Positions 27,070 to 35,686 of a DNA stretch of 64,000 bases are shown piece by piece. Both the position numbers and the translations under genes were made by a program. Numbering within the stretch: position 1 is the stretch's first letter; each line of letters begins with the position of its first letter. The notes beneath the pieces are model-generated. The model saw only the letters and a list, made by a program, of their open reading frames with translations, made no database searches and was not told the origin of the DNA. This DNA is from Pseudoalteromonas espejiana DSM 9414 (GTDB lineage Bacteria > Pseudomonadota > Gammaproteobacteria > Enterobacterales > Alteromonadaceae): positions 62,001 through 126,000 of the forward strand of contig NZ_CP011029.1 in assembly GCF_002221525.1 (NCBI RefSeq). The letters are read 5' to 3'.

Positions 27070-27816
27070 TTACGACATTTTACGAATTGTACTAAGCGGT
27101 GCTATGCGTAAAATCCAATGTAAAAACGCCCACGGCCAGGTTGGCACAAAGCTGTTGGCTTTTTCTTTATTAATGGCTTTTACAAGCGCTTTGCAGCCGG
27201 TTTCGGTATCGACTATAAAGGGCACTGTTTTTACTTTTTCGTTTATTTCGCTTCTTATAAAACCTGGGTGTACACAGCTTACTTTTATAGGTGTGTGCAT
27301 TACATCTATGCGTATGCCTTCGCTTAATGAGGTAATGGCCGCTTTTGTAGCAGCGTAAACGGTCATGGCGCGCCTAAAACCTCGCACCGCACTAATAGAC
27401 GAAATAGTTACTAAGTGGCCATGGTTTTGCGCTCTAAAAATTTCCATTGCGGCCTCTGCCTGGGCAAGGGCGGCTACAAAGTTGGTTTGTGCGGTTTGTT
27501 TGTTGGCATTAAAATAACCCGTACCAACAGACGCACCTTTGCCCATACCTGCATTTATAATGACTCTATCAAGGCCGTTTAGCTCTTCTTTAAAGGCGTT
27601 AAATACGCTAAACACGTGCTCGTGATCGTTAACATCGAGCACTTTTATGCTAATGGTTATATTAGGGTTTACCTGTTCAAGCTCGCTTTTTAGTTGCTCG
27701 AGTAGCTCAAAGCGCCGAGCACATAAAGCAAGGTTACAGCCTTGTTTTGCAAACTCTTTTGCCATGCCTTTGCCTAAGCCTGAACTTGCACCTGTTATTA
27801 GTATGTTTTTGCGCAT
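27070..27816 (-). CDS. SDR oxidoreductase, last gene of acyl-CoA operon
   Basis: A 248-residue SDR with GASSGLGKG (residues 8-16), NAGMGKG near 90 and catalytic YAATKAA near 155. It should oxidise or reduce a hydroxy/keto group, probably on an acyl-CoA in this context. It starts 10 nt after the histidine-phosphatase gene and ends the five-gene run from 31668 to 27070. A second, different SDR is encoded in the same operon. Confidence 0.85.
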   Translation of the reverse strand: MRKNILITGASSGLGKGMAKEFAKQGCNLALCARRFELLEQLKSELEQVNPNITISIKVLDVNDHEHVFSVFNAFKEELNGLDRVIINAGMGKGASVGTGYFNANKQTAQTNFVAALAQAEAAMEIFRAQNHGHLVTISSISAVRGFRRAMTVYAATKAAITSLSEGIRIDVMHTPIKVSCVHPGFIRSEINEKVKTVPFIVDTETGCKALVKAINKEKANSFVPTWPWAFLHWILRIAPLSTIRKMS

Positions 27817-27826
27817 AATTAAATCC

Positions 27827-28531
27827 TTAGGTGTATGTAATTAATTTTTGTTGTGGGTGGCACTCTAAAAAGTGATGCTCGTTTAAACTGCTAATGCCTA
27901 ATTTACGGTTTGCCCCTTTGCCACGCGCCACTACTTTGGTTACGCCTGCGTTTACTAAGCTCCAATTAATATCAATAAAGTGCTCGAGCTTTAGCCCCAT
28001 TAATTGGCTGGTAATAATGCTAATAGGCCCGCCAGAGGTGTAAATAAGTACTTTTTTGCCATGGTTTTCATTGGTTATTTGCTCAAGTGCGCCCAGTACT
28101 CGCGCAGTAAATGCATTAAAGCTTTCGTTGTATAATGTGCTATCGGGGTTGAGAACCCACTGCTCAATGGCGCTAATAAATACCGTTTTAAAATATTCCA
28201 TTGGGTCGGCTTGTTTGCTAAGTGCAGTACGCACTTGGCTGGCGGTGGCAAGCTCTGGGTCATAAACCGCTAAAATATGTTCGTGATCGTACTCGTTTAA
28301 ACGCGCATCGTTTATTAGCACTGGCGCATTATTAACACTTGCTAAACTAAGCTCTGCGGTTTGATTATGGCGTAGCATATTCCCTGCAAATACCACATCG
28401 GGCGTTAGCTGCTTTTGTGCTACATACTCACCAAGTAATGTGGCTTGCTGCTGCCCTTTATTTGAGAGCATATCGTAGTTATCAGCCGAAAAGCTGGCCT
28501 GCCCGTGGCGCACTAAATATAAAATACACAT
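27827..28531 (-). CDS. Histidine phosphatase family protein
   Basis: A 234-residue member of the histidine phosphatase (phosphoglycerate-mutase-like) superfamily. The phospho-accepting LVRHGQAS lies at residues 6-13; a later TSGGPIS near residue 175 replaces the usual second SHGG/GHG histidine region, so activity on a standard substrate is uncertain. Its ATG shares a base with the kinase-gene stop (TAATG), implying translational coupling. In the operon it could remove phosphate groups placed by the APH-like kinase, an inference from position. Confidence 0.8.
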   Translation of the reverse strand: MCILYLVRHGQASFSADNYDMLSNKGQQQATLLGEYVAQKQLTPDVVFAGNMLRHNQTAELSLASVNNAPVLINDARLNEYDHEHILAVYDPELATASQVRTALSKQADPMEYFKTVFISAIEQWVLNPDSTLYNESFNAFTARVLGALEQITNENHGKKVLIYTSGGPISIITSQLMGLKLEHFIDINWSLVNAGVTKVVARGKGANRKLGISSLNEHHFLECHPQQKLITYT

Positions 28532-29604
28532 TAGGCTTTTCCCTGATTTTTAATGGCTTTATTACAGCGCCATAAAAGGTAATGTACAAACACCCAAAAG
28601 TTTTTAAAGGCTGGGTTTTTTGTTTGCCCATGGTGGTAGCGGTAATAAATTTGCTGCACTATGCCTGCAAGCCTAAATAGCCCGTACACTTCGTAAAAAG
28701 TAAAATCGTCTACCGTTATATCCATTTTTTTACAGTAATAGGTCACTACTTCTTTGCGCGTTAGCATGCCCTCTAAATGGGTAGGTTGGCGGCGCGTGGC
28801 TTGCACTAAAAAGTCATCGCCGGGTTCTACCCAGTAAGCCAATGTGTTGCCTAAATCCATAAGTGGGTCGCCAAGGGTGGCAAGCTCCCAGTCTAAAATG
28901 CCCAGTACTTTGGTGTAGTCGGTTGCATCAAGTACAACGTTATCAAACCTAAAGTCGTTATGCGTTATACAAATACGCTCGTGGCTTGGCATGTTGTTTT
29001 CGAGCCATTTAATTACTTTTTTGCCACTGGGTACATTCCATGTTTTAGCTTTAGTAAAACGCTCACTCCAGCCGCTAATTTGTCGCTGCGTATACCCTTC
29101 GCCTTTACCTAAATGGCTTAAATTGGCCTGTTTGTAATCTACTTTGTGTAGCTCTACTAGGCAGTCGAGTACGTTTTCGCACAGCTGTTTGGTGCGCTCG
29201 GGCGTGGGCGTTAATCCGCGCGGTAAGTTTTTACGCGGAATAATACCCGTAAGCTTTTCCATAACATAAAAGTCGGTGCCAAGTATGCTTTCATCATCGC
29301 AAAACGCTTGCATAGTAGGTACGTAACTGTAAACCGGTTTTAGCGCCTGCTGTAATTTAAACTCGCGGCCCATATCGTGTGCGCCTTTGGCTTTGGTGCC
29401 TTTTGGGGCACGGCGCAAAATAAGCGATTGCTCTGGGTAGTCTAGGCAGTAGGTCCAGTTTGAAGCGCCCCCTGCGTATTGTGTAACGTTTGGCTCGCCA
29501 GTTAACTGCGGTATGTGTTGTTTAAGCCAGGCATCTACTTTTTGGGTGTCGAGCTCTTCGCCTTGGCGCACGCTTTTGGCTTGATCTAATAATTGTGTGT
29601 TCAT
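28531..29604 (-). CDS. APH-like phosphotransferase (ACAD10/11 kinase type)
   Basis: A 357-residue aminoglycoside-phosphotransferase-fold kinase. The Brenner motif HNDFRFDNVVLD (about 225-236) and the metal-binding ILDWELATLGDPLMDLG (about 245-261) are intact. Proteins of this type next to an acyl-CoA dehydrogenase correspond to the kinase half of ACAD10/ACAD11 and to LvaA, which phosphorylate 4-hydroxyacyl-CoA so that the dehydrogenase partner can eliminate phosphate. The acyl-CoA dehydrogenase here is two genes upstream. Antibiotic modification is unlikely. Confidence 0.85.
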   Translation of the reverse strand: MNTQLLDQAKSVRQGEELDTQKVDAWLKQHIPQLTGEPNVTQYAGGASNWTYCLDYPEQSLILRRAPKGTKAKGAHDMGREFKLQQALKPVYSYVPTMQAFCDDESILGTDFYVMEKLTGIIPRKNLPRGLTPTPERTKQLCENVLDCLVELHKVDYKQANLSHLGKGEGYTQRQISGWSERFTKAKTWNVPSGKKVIKWLENNMPSHERICITHNDFRFDNVVLDATDYTKVLGILDWELATLGDPLMDLGNTLAYWVEPGDDFLVQATRRQPTHLEGMLTRKEVVTYYCKKMDITVDDFTFYEVYGLFRLAGIVQQIYYRYHHGQTKNPAFKNFWVFVHYLLWRCNKAIKNQGKA

Positions 29605-29616
29605 TGTTAGCCTTTA

Positions 29617-30438
29617 TTATTTTGATTTTAAACGTTGCATAGAGCGTGTTTTTTTCAGCATGTTTTTAATGTACCACTCAACGGGGAGTAGTTTTTTCAT
29701 TAAAAAGGCCTGTTTACCTAATTTATGGGTCAAAATTAAAAATGGGCGTTTAAGTGACTGCTTATAAATAATATTTGCAACTTGCTCGGCGTTAATGGGT
29801 GAGCGCTCAAATGCACGGTTTAACATTGTTTGCATAGCCGGCTCGCTGGTGCGTAACGACTCATTAAGGTTGGTTTTAAAAAAGCTGGGGCACACTACGC
29901 TTACATCTATATTATCGTAAGCAAGCTCGAGTTTTAGGGTTTCGCTAAAGCCAATTACGGCGGCTTTTACGGCGTTATAACTGCTCATAAACGGAATAGG
30001 TGTAAGCCCCGCTTGCGACGCTACATTAATAAAGTAGCCACTGCCTTGTTGCTTAAATAACGGATAAAACGTTTGGCACACTCGCACCATAGAGAGCAAA
30101 TTAATATCCATAATCCACTGCCATTGCTCAAGCGATTCGCCCTCAAGTGATCCGCCGGTTGCAACGCCTGCATTATTAATAACAATATCTACGCCTTGCC
30201 ACTTGGTTTGAATAAAATCGTAAAGCCCCTTTACATCGGCTTGTTTTGTTACATCGCAGGCGTAAAAAAAGGCATCGGCTTTTAATGCTTGTAGATCGTT
30301 AATAGTTACGGCTGCGCGTTCGGCGTTTATATCGGCAATACAAATTTGTAAGTTTGCGCCCAAATTACTCGCGTAACTAAGCGCTAATGCTTTGCCAAGC
30401 CCTGTGGCTCCACCTGTTATTATTAATTTTGTTTTCAT
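29617..30438 (-). CDS. SDR oxidoreductase
   Basis: A 273-residue SDR with GGATGLGKAL (residues 8-17), NNAGVATGG near 91 and YNAVKAA near 155; the C-terminus is longer and basic (KKTRSMQRLKSK), perhaps for membrane contact. It lies between the acyl-CoA dehydrogenase (9 nt upstream) and the kinase (12 nt downstream) and should process a hydroxyacyl intermediate. Exact substrate unknown. Confidence 0.85.
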   Translation of the reverse strand: MKTKLIITGGATGLGKALALSYASNLGANLQICIADINAERAAVTINDLQALKADAFFYACDVTKQADVKGLYDFIQTKWQGVDIVINNAGVATGGSLEGESLEQWQWIMDINLLSMVRVCQTFYPLFKQQGSGYFINVASQAGLTPIPFMSSYNAVKAAVIGFSETLKLELAYDNIDVSVVCPSFFKTNLNESLRTSEPAMQTMLNRAFERSPINAEQVANIIYKQSLKRPFLILTHKLGKQAFLMKKLLPVEWYIKNMLKKTRSMQRLKSK

Positions 30439-30447
30439 GGTGTTGCC

Positions 30448-31668
30448 TTAGCGGTATTTGTTAAGTTCGAGGCGCGAAACCATGCCCATGTGTACTTCGT
30501 CTGGGCCATCGGCAAGGCGTAAAATTCGCCCCATTGCATTAAACGAGGCAATAGGAAAGTCGCTCGACACGCCAGCGCCACCAAATACTTGTATGGCCAT
30601 ATCAGAGACCATTTGCAGCATATTGGGTACCACTACTTTTATGCTCGATATTTCGGTCATGGCGTGTTTAACGCCTTGGGTATCTATTTTCCATGCGGCG
30701 TGCAGTGTTAATAAACGGGCTTGATCTATTGCCATACGCGCCTGCGCAACGCGTTCTAAATTGCCGCCTAATTTAAGTAACGGTTTACCAAAGGCGCTGC
30801 GCGAAAGCCCGCGCTTAATCATTAGCTCTAAACAGCGCTCTGCTGCGCCAATTGCGCGCATACAGTGATGAATTCGCCCAGGCCCTAAACGCCCTTGTGC
30901 AATAGCAAAGCCTTTGCCTAACCCTAAAATAAGATTTTGTTTTGGTACACGTACGTTACTAAATTCCATTTCGCCGTGGCCGTAGGGGGCATCAAAATCG
31001 CCACAGGCACTTAGCATGCGTTTAATATTTACGCCGGGTGTGTTTAATGGCACAAGTACCATGGAGTGCTGGCTATGTTTATCGTTTTCGGGGTTAGAAA
31101 GCCCCATAAAAATAGCTACCTGAGCATTGGGGTGGCCAAGGCCGGTGGTCCACCATTTTTTGCCATTTAAAATGAGTTCGTCGCCATCAACATTTATGGT
31201 TGCTTGCATGTTTGTGGCATCTGAAGAGGCTACGTCGGGCTCGGTCATGGCAAATACAGAGCGTATTTCGCCATTTAATAAAGGCGTTAACCACTGCTGT
31301 TTTTGCTCATCGTTTGCAAAGTGATACAGCACTTCCATATTGCCGGTGTCGGGGGCGTTACAGTTAAATATTTCTGATGCAAATAAACATTTACCCATTT
31401 GCTCTGCAATAGGGGCGTACTCTAAACAAGTTAAGCCTTGTGCTAGTTCTGTATCGGGTAAAAATAAGTTCCACAGGCCAGCGGCTTTTGCTTTCGCTTT
31501 TAATGGCTCAATGTGCTCACTTAGCTGCCAAGTGGTCCAATCGTTTGAATTATTTTTTGCGTGGTTATGCGCAACTACCGCTTGCTCAATAGGCAATACG
31601 TGTTCATTCATAAAGGCGGTAACACGCGTTAGGTAGTCTTGGCTTTTTTGGCTTGGCTCAAAGTTCAT
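30448..31668 (-). CDS. Acyl-CoA dehydrogenase (ACAD10/11-like)
   Basis: A 406-residue FAD-dependent acyl-CoA dehydrogenase. FAMTEPDVASSDATN (about 141-155) and VFGGAGVSSDFPIA plus RLADGPDEVHMG near the C-terminus match the ACAD10/11 and bacterial long-chain group. It is the first gene of the leftward operon, divergent from the LysR gene at 31784. With the APH-like kinase it forms the pair known from 4-hydroxy acid catabolism; ordinary beta-oxidation of an unusual acyl chain remains possible. Confidence 0.9.
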   Translation of the reverse strand: MNFEPSQKSQDYLTRVTAFMNEHVLPIEQAVVAHNHAKNNSNDWTTWQLSEHIEPLKAKAKAAGLWNLFLPDTELAQGLTCLEYAPIAEQMGKCLFASEIFNCNAPDTGNMEVLYHFANDEQKQQWLTPLLNGEIRSVFAMTEPDVASSDATNMQATINVDGDELILNGKKWWTTGLGHPNAQVAIFMGLSNPENDKHSQHSMVLVPLNTPGVNIKRMLSACGDFDAPYGHGEMEFSNVRVPKQNLILGLGKGFAIAQGRLGPGRIHHCMRAIGAAERCLELMIKRGLSRSAFGKPLLKLGGNLERVAQARMAIDQARLLTLHAAWKIDTQGVKHAMTEISSIKVVVPNMLQMVSDMAIQVFGGAGVSSDFPIASFNAMGRILRLADGPDEVHMGMVSRLELNKYR

Positions 31669-31783
31669 TAGGGTTGCCTGTTTATTTTTTAGTTAACCCA
31701 GCATAAAACATTCGCCCCAATGAATTAAATGAAATATATTACCAGTTAAGTGTGAATTACATTCATAGTGTGGGTGGGTAATA

Positions 31784-32701
31784 ATGATTGAAGCTAAAAA
31801 TATTCAGCAGTTAGACTTAAATTTACTTAAAATTTTTGAGTGCCTCTACCGAGAAAAAAACATGAGCGAAACCGCAAAGGTGCTGTACATAACGCCCTCA
31901 GCAGTAAGCCATGCTATAAAACGCCTGCGAAGTGTATTAAACGACCCGCTATTTGAGCGCCAAGGGCAATTAATGTTGCCCACCCCAGCATGCCAGCGCA
32001 TGGCGCCAGCGCTAATAGATTTACTGGAAAAGTTACGCCAAGTACTGCAAGCCTGTGGCGATTTTGACCTAGCCACCACCGCGCAAACCTTTAAAATAGC
32101 CCTGCACGATGCCATTGAGCCCATAGTGCTGCCAAAGTTGCAGTTAATAATTGCAAAACACGCCCCTAACGCAAGCCTTGCAAGCGTTAAGCTAAACCGC
32201 GACGACATGCACAAGCAATTGGCTAATCATCAAATTGATATGGCGATAGATGTAGCGCGGCCTATAAAAGCGCCTATTAGCCATGCTGTGCTTTCAAGCG
32301 ATCACTTTTGTGTATTACTGAAAAAAAATCACCCGCTAAAAAATAAGTTAAATATAGAAAATTACTTAAGTGCTAAACATGTAGCGGTTTCAAACAGAGC
32401 CACCGGCACCGTAATTGAAGACATAGCCTTATTGCAGCTAAGCTTTAATCGCGAGGTAGCTATGCGCTGCCAAACCTATTTTGCCGCAAAAGAGGTAATT
32501 AAAAACTCGCCATTTTTGCTCACCCTGCCCTCAATGGTTGCAAGCCAATTGCTAGATGACACGCTTATAGCACGGCCTGTACCCACCACAATGCCTGCTA
32601 TTTATCAGCATTTATATTGGCACCAAAATACCGATAAAGACGACGCCCTAATGTGGCTGCGCAGCCAAGTAGAAAATATATTTAAGCGTGAAGGTATATA
32701 A
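31784..32701 (+). CDS. LysR-family transcriptional regulator
   Basis: A 305-residue LysR-type regulator. The DNA-binding domain contains QLDLNLLKIFECLYREKNMS and ITPSAVSHAIKRLR (residues 8-55). It is divergent from the acyl-CoA dehydrogenase operon with a 115-nt shared region and is its likely activator. It resembles in style the LysR protein at 58714, which sits in a second lipid-type cluster. A block of long repeats follows directly. Confidence 0.85.
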   Translation: MIEAKNIQQLDLNLLKIFECLYREKNMSETAKVLYITPSAVSHAIKRLRSVLNDPLFERQGQLMLPTPACQRMAPALIDLLEKLRQVLQACGDFDLATTAQTFKIALHDAIEPIVLPKLQLIIAKHAPNASLASVKLNRDDMHKQLANHQIDMAIDVARPIKAPISHAVLSSDHFCVLLKKNHPLKNKLNIENYLSAKHVAVSNRATGTVIEDIALLQLSFNREVAMRCQTYFAAKEVIKNSPFLLTLPSMVASQLLDDTLIARPVPTTMPAIYQHLYWHQNTDKDDALMWLRSQVENIFKREGI

Positions 32702-32704
32702 CGG

Positions 32705-33190
32705 GCTTTTTATTTATGGGCCTTGCCCATTACGCAAACACGTTTCGCGTCTACAAGGTATAAACGCAGCTATGTGCCCAAGGTTGAGGGTTCGCCGTAG
32801 GCGCAGAGCTTGCTCGCGCAAAAAGCGAAGCTTTTAATGGCTTTAAACATCTGCACCTATTTTGTTTAATGAATTAACCAGCTTTTTATTTATGGGCCTT
32901 GCCCATTACGCAAACACGTTTCGTGTCTACAAGGTATAAACGCGTCTATGTACCCAAGGTTGAGGGTTCGCTGTAGGCGCAGAGCTTGCTCGCGCGAAAA
33001 GCGTAGCTTTTAATGGCTTAAACCTTCTACACGCTCGCACCTATTTCACTTTGCTAAATTACCCAGCACTTTATTTATGGGCTTTGCCCATTACGAAAAC
33101 ACGTTTCGCGTCTACAAGGTATAAACGCAGCTATTTACCTAGGGTTCGCTGTAGGCGCAGAGCTTGCTCGCGCGAAAAGCGAAGCTTTTA
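32705..33190 (+). repeat. Long repeat array B (three units) before the Dnd island
   Basis: Units start with CCCATTACG at 32726, 32902 and 33087 (periods 176 and 185 bp), each holding GTAGGCGCAGAGCTTGCTCG. They belong to the same family as the array at 25409. The array ends within 310 nt of the first gene of the Dnd island, so it may mark the insertion site. Confidence 0.85.
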
Positions 33191-33502
33191 AATTATATTT
33201 ACTTTTATCGCATTGGCGATGGCAACCAAGGGGCGCATAGCGCCGAACGCCCCTTGGAACCCCACGGCGCCCCGAGCATTTTGCAATTTCCTCAAAGCCT
33301 AAATTGATATGAACGTAACCGCCGTGTATTCGCCGTCCGTGGCGAAGCCACGACTTCAATTGCTTCCATGCAATCAATTACTCATCAATTGAGTCTTTTC
33401 GGGCAAAATGACGGGGAGAGTGTTTTAACAGCGGCGTTTAAATTTGTTGTTGGTATTAGCGTTATGTATATTTAACTTATCTTAACTGTTTGAGTAATTT
33501 TA
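33191..33502. other. Structured non-coding stretch before the Dnd island
   Basis: A GC-richer patch than the neighbours. It holds a perfect 10-bp stem CCAAGGGGCG / CGCCCCTTGG (33226-33257) and a CGTGGC-GAA-GCCACG hairpin (33338-33352). No gene, tRNA or clear direct repeat was found. An 80-residue leftward frame that crosses it runs into the long repeats and is not credible. Confidence 0.5.
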
Positions 33503-35560
33503 ATGGCTGCTGACCCACCATCATCACTAAACTTTCCTCAATACCGTGATTTAGTAAAAAAGCTCAAACATGGTAAATCATTACCAACAGCTATTTATTT
33601 ACACAAAAGCTCATTACAGGAAGCGCTGCCGCCTGAGTTACTAAGTTTTATTCAGAGCACCATAAGCAAACTAAACATAAATGAGCCTTGGAACCTAATT
33701 AAACTCTATAAACGCGATCTAAAATTTACGTTACTTAACTACCCTCATTTTGATGAATACGCATACCCCGAACTCCACACCAGCTATACAATTGATGCTG
33801 ACGAGCAAACAATAAAAGCAACAAACTACAGTAACTCAAATAACCCACCTATTTTGCATCGTAAAGAAACCTTTGTACTGCCTAGTTACCCTCATAACGC
33901 ATTATTTAAAGCTATTACGAAAGAAGGCGAGCAAATAGGCCTGTATCAAAATACCAAAAGCATTGGCTTTAAACAGCAATGGCAAAACTTAATTAAACGC
34001 AAAGGCTTTGAATTGGATGAAAAAGGCAGGCTAAACAAAATAGCTGAGCTACCAAAACCTGAAATTGAAAATAAACCACAAACAATACAGCGCCATTTAA
34101 CCGCAATAAACCGCGATAGACTTTCAGCGCCTTTTCAAAAGCTCGCAAAATACGGTTATTTAAATGGGGATTACTCAATACTGGATTACGGCTGCGGCCT
34201 AGCAGATGACGCGACAGAGCTAGAAGCCCACGGTCTTAATATTAACGCATGGGATCCAGTACACAGGCCAAACGGAAATAAACAAACGAGTGATATTGTT
34301 AATTTGGGCTTTGTACTTAATGTAATTGAAGAGCAACGAGAGCGAAAAGACACTTTAACCGCTGCTTACCAACACACTAAAAAATTACTTTTAGTCTCAG
34401 TAATGCTCGCAAACGAAGCCAAACAAGAACACTTTAAACAATACAAAGATGGCGTAATTACTAAATGGAATACCTTCCAAAAATACTATAGCCAAGCCCA
34501 AATAAGAGCTTACATAGAGCAAACCTTAAACGTTAAAACCATGGCATTTGGGCAAGGCATTATCGCTATTTTTAAATGCCCACAATTAGAAGAAGCTCAT
34601 CACTTAGAGCTACAATTTCAAAATTATAATTGGCAACATATAACGCAAAGGCCACAACCAAAAGCATTACCCAAAGCTCAGCAAAAAACCTTATTCGAAA
34701 AACACCAAACACTGCTTGATGATTTTTGGCAACACTGCCTGCACTTTGGCCGCTTACCCGCAAACGATGAGTTTGAACAAAGCACAACATTGCGCAAATA
34801 TTTCACCAGCCACAATAAAGCATTTAGCATGCTACAAAATTACTATGAACAAAGTGAGTTTGATCAAGCACAACTAAAGCGAAAGCACGATTTACTAGTG
34901 TATTTTGCACTTAGCCTATTTGGTAAGCGCCAAGCTAAAAGCCACATGCCAGCAAGTTTAACGCGCGATTTAAAAATACATTTTGATGATTACAATCAAG
35001 CATTAGAGCAAGCAAAGCAACTGCTTTTCTCAATTGCAGAGCCCGCAAATATTGGTAATGCTTGTTACCAAGCTTACGAGCAAATTCAGCTGGGTGAGTT
35101 ACACGACAACCACTCATACATTTTACACACTCGCTATTTAAATCAGCTCCCCGCAATACTGCGTGTTTACATTGGCTGTGCTGTGCAACTGTATGGCGAT
35201 ATTGACGACGTAGATTTAGTAAAAATACACATGCGATCGGGCAAAGTTACATTTTTAAAATACAATGACTTTAATAAAAAGCTGCCGTTACTAACCGAGC
35301 GAATAAAAGTAAAGATGCTAGAGCAAGATATCGACTACTTTTACTACGGCGATATTTACCCCTATCAGCCTTTTTATAACAAAATAGATTATTTACAAAA
35401 AGGCAGTAGTGAATACAAAAGCCAACAACGGTTTGATAAAAAATTAGCTGACATGCTCAAAGGCGTAGCCAAAGCCGAGTGGCCCAACTGGCCCATATTA
35501 CAAAAGGTGTTTGACTATTGGGGAGTGGAATTAAAAAATAATAAATTTTATAAAAGATAA
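33503..35560 (+). CDS. DNA phosphorothioation-associated putative methyltransferase
   Basis: A 685-residue protein matching the Dnd-associated methyltransferase family. After an N-terminal domain of about 200 residues, a SAM-binding motif I, LDYGCGLA (residues 227-234), is followed by acidic INAWDPVHRPN and a VLNVIEE loop. The C-terminal half is long and without known catalytic motif. It is immediately upstream of dndBCDE in the same direction, separated by a 126-nt palindromic regulatory region, so it probably has its own promoter. Such genes are found in many dnd islands; whether they methylate DNA or something else is not established. Confidence 0.85.
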   Translation: MAADPPSSLNFPQYRDLVKKLKHGKSLPTAIYLHKSSLQEALPPELLSFIQSTISKLNINEPWNLIKLYKRDLKFTLLNYPHFDEYAYPELHTSYTIDADEQTIKATNYSNSNNPPILHRKETFVLPSYPHNALFKAITKEGEQIGLYQNTKSIGFKQQWQNLIKRKGFELDEKGRLNKIAELPKPEIENKPQTIQRHLTAINRDRLSAPFQKLAKYGYLNGDYSILDYGCGLADDATELEAHGLNINAWDPVHRPNGNKQTSDIVNLGFVLNVIEEQRERKDTLTAAYQHTKKLLLVSVMLANEAKQEHFKQYKDGVITKWNTFQKYYSQAQIRAYIEQTLNVKTMAFGQGIIAIFKCPQLEEAHHLELQFQNYNWQHITQRPQPKALPKAQQKTLFEKHQTLLDDFWQHCLHFGRLPANDEFEQSTTLRKYFTSHNKAFSMLQNYYEQSEFDQAQLKRKHDLLVYFALSLFGKRQAKSHMPASLTRDLKIHFDDYNQALEQAKQLLFSIAEPANIGNACYQAYEQIQLGELHDNHSYILHTRYLNQLPAILRVYIGCAVQLYGDIDDVDLVKIHMRSGKVTFLKYNDFNKKLPLLTERIKVKMLEQDIDYFYYGDIYPYQPFYNKIDYLQKGSSEYKSQQRFDKKLADMLKGVAKAEWPNWPILQKVFDYWGVELKNNKFYKR

Positions 35561-35604
35561 AATCCTATTCATAACAAGGAACTAGGTTTTCATGCAGCTA
35601 CATT

Positions 35605-35675
35605 GTGATAAATAAAACAATAAAAACTGTATTTATCACGTAAGGTACGTAATAATATTACGTACCTTACGTGAT
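35605..35675. promoter_or_regulatory. Large palindromic operator in front of dndB
   Basis: Two overlapping inverted repeats: GTGATAAATA (35605-35614) with TATTTATCAC (35630-35639), and the perfect 19-bp arms ATCACGTAAGGTACGTAAT (35635-35653) and its complement (35657-35675) around a 3-nt centre. The larger contains TACG-N11-CGTA. From memory, DndB in Salmonella represses dnd transcription at a similar inverted repeat with a 10-nt spacer, so autorepression by DndB is the likely use. The 71-bp region ends 11 nt before the dndB ATG. Confidence 0.75.
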
Positions 35676-35686
35676 GGGATTAAATT

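Noticed and set aside
28531..29604. Antibiotic (aminoglycoside) resistance gene
   Set aside because: The fold is shared, but the gene is embedded in an acyl-CoA operon next to a dehydrogenase, the context of ACAD10/11-like kinases.
33135..33377. An 80-residue leftward frame before the Dnd island
   Set aside because: It runs through the structured stretch into the long repeat array, has a repeat-derived C-terminus and no ribosome-binding site or family resemblance.
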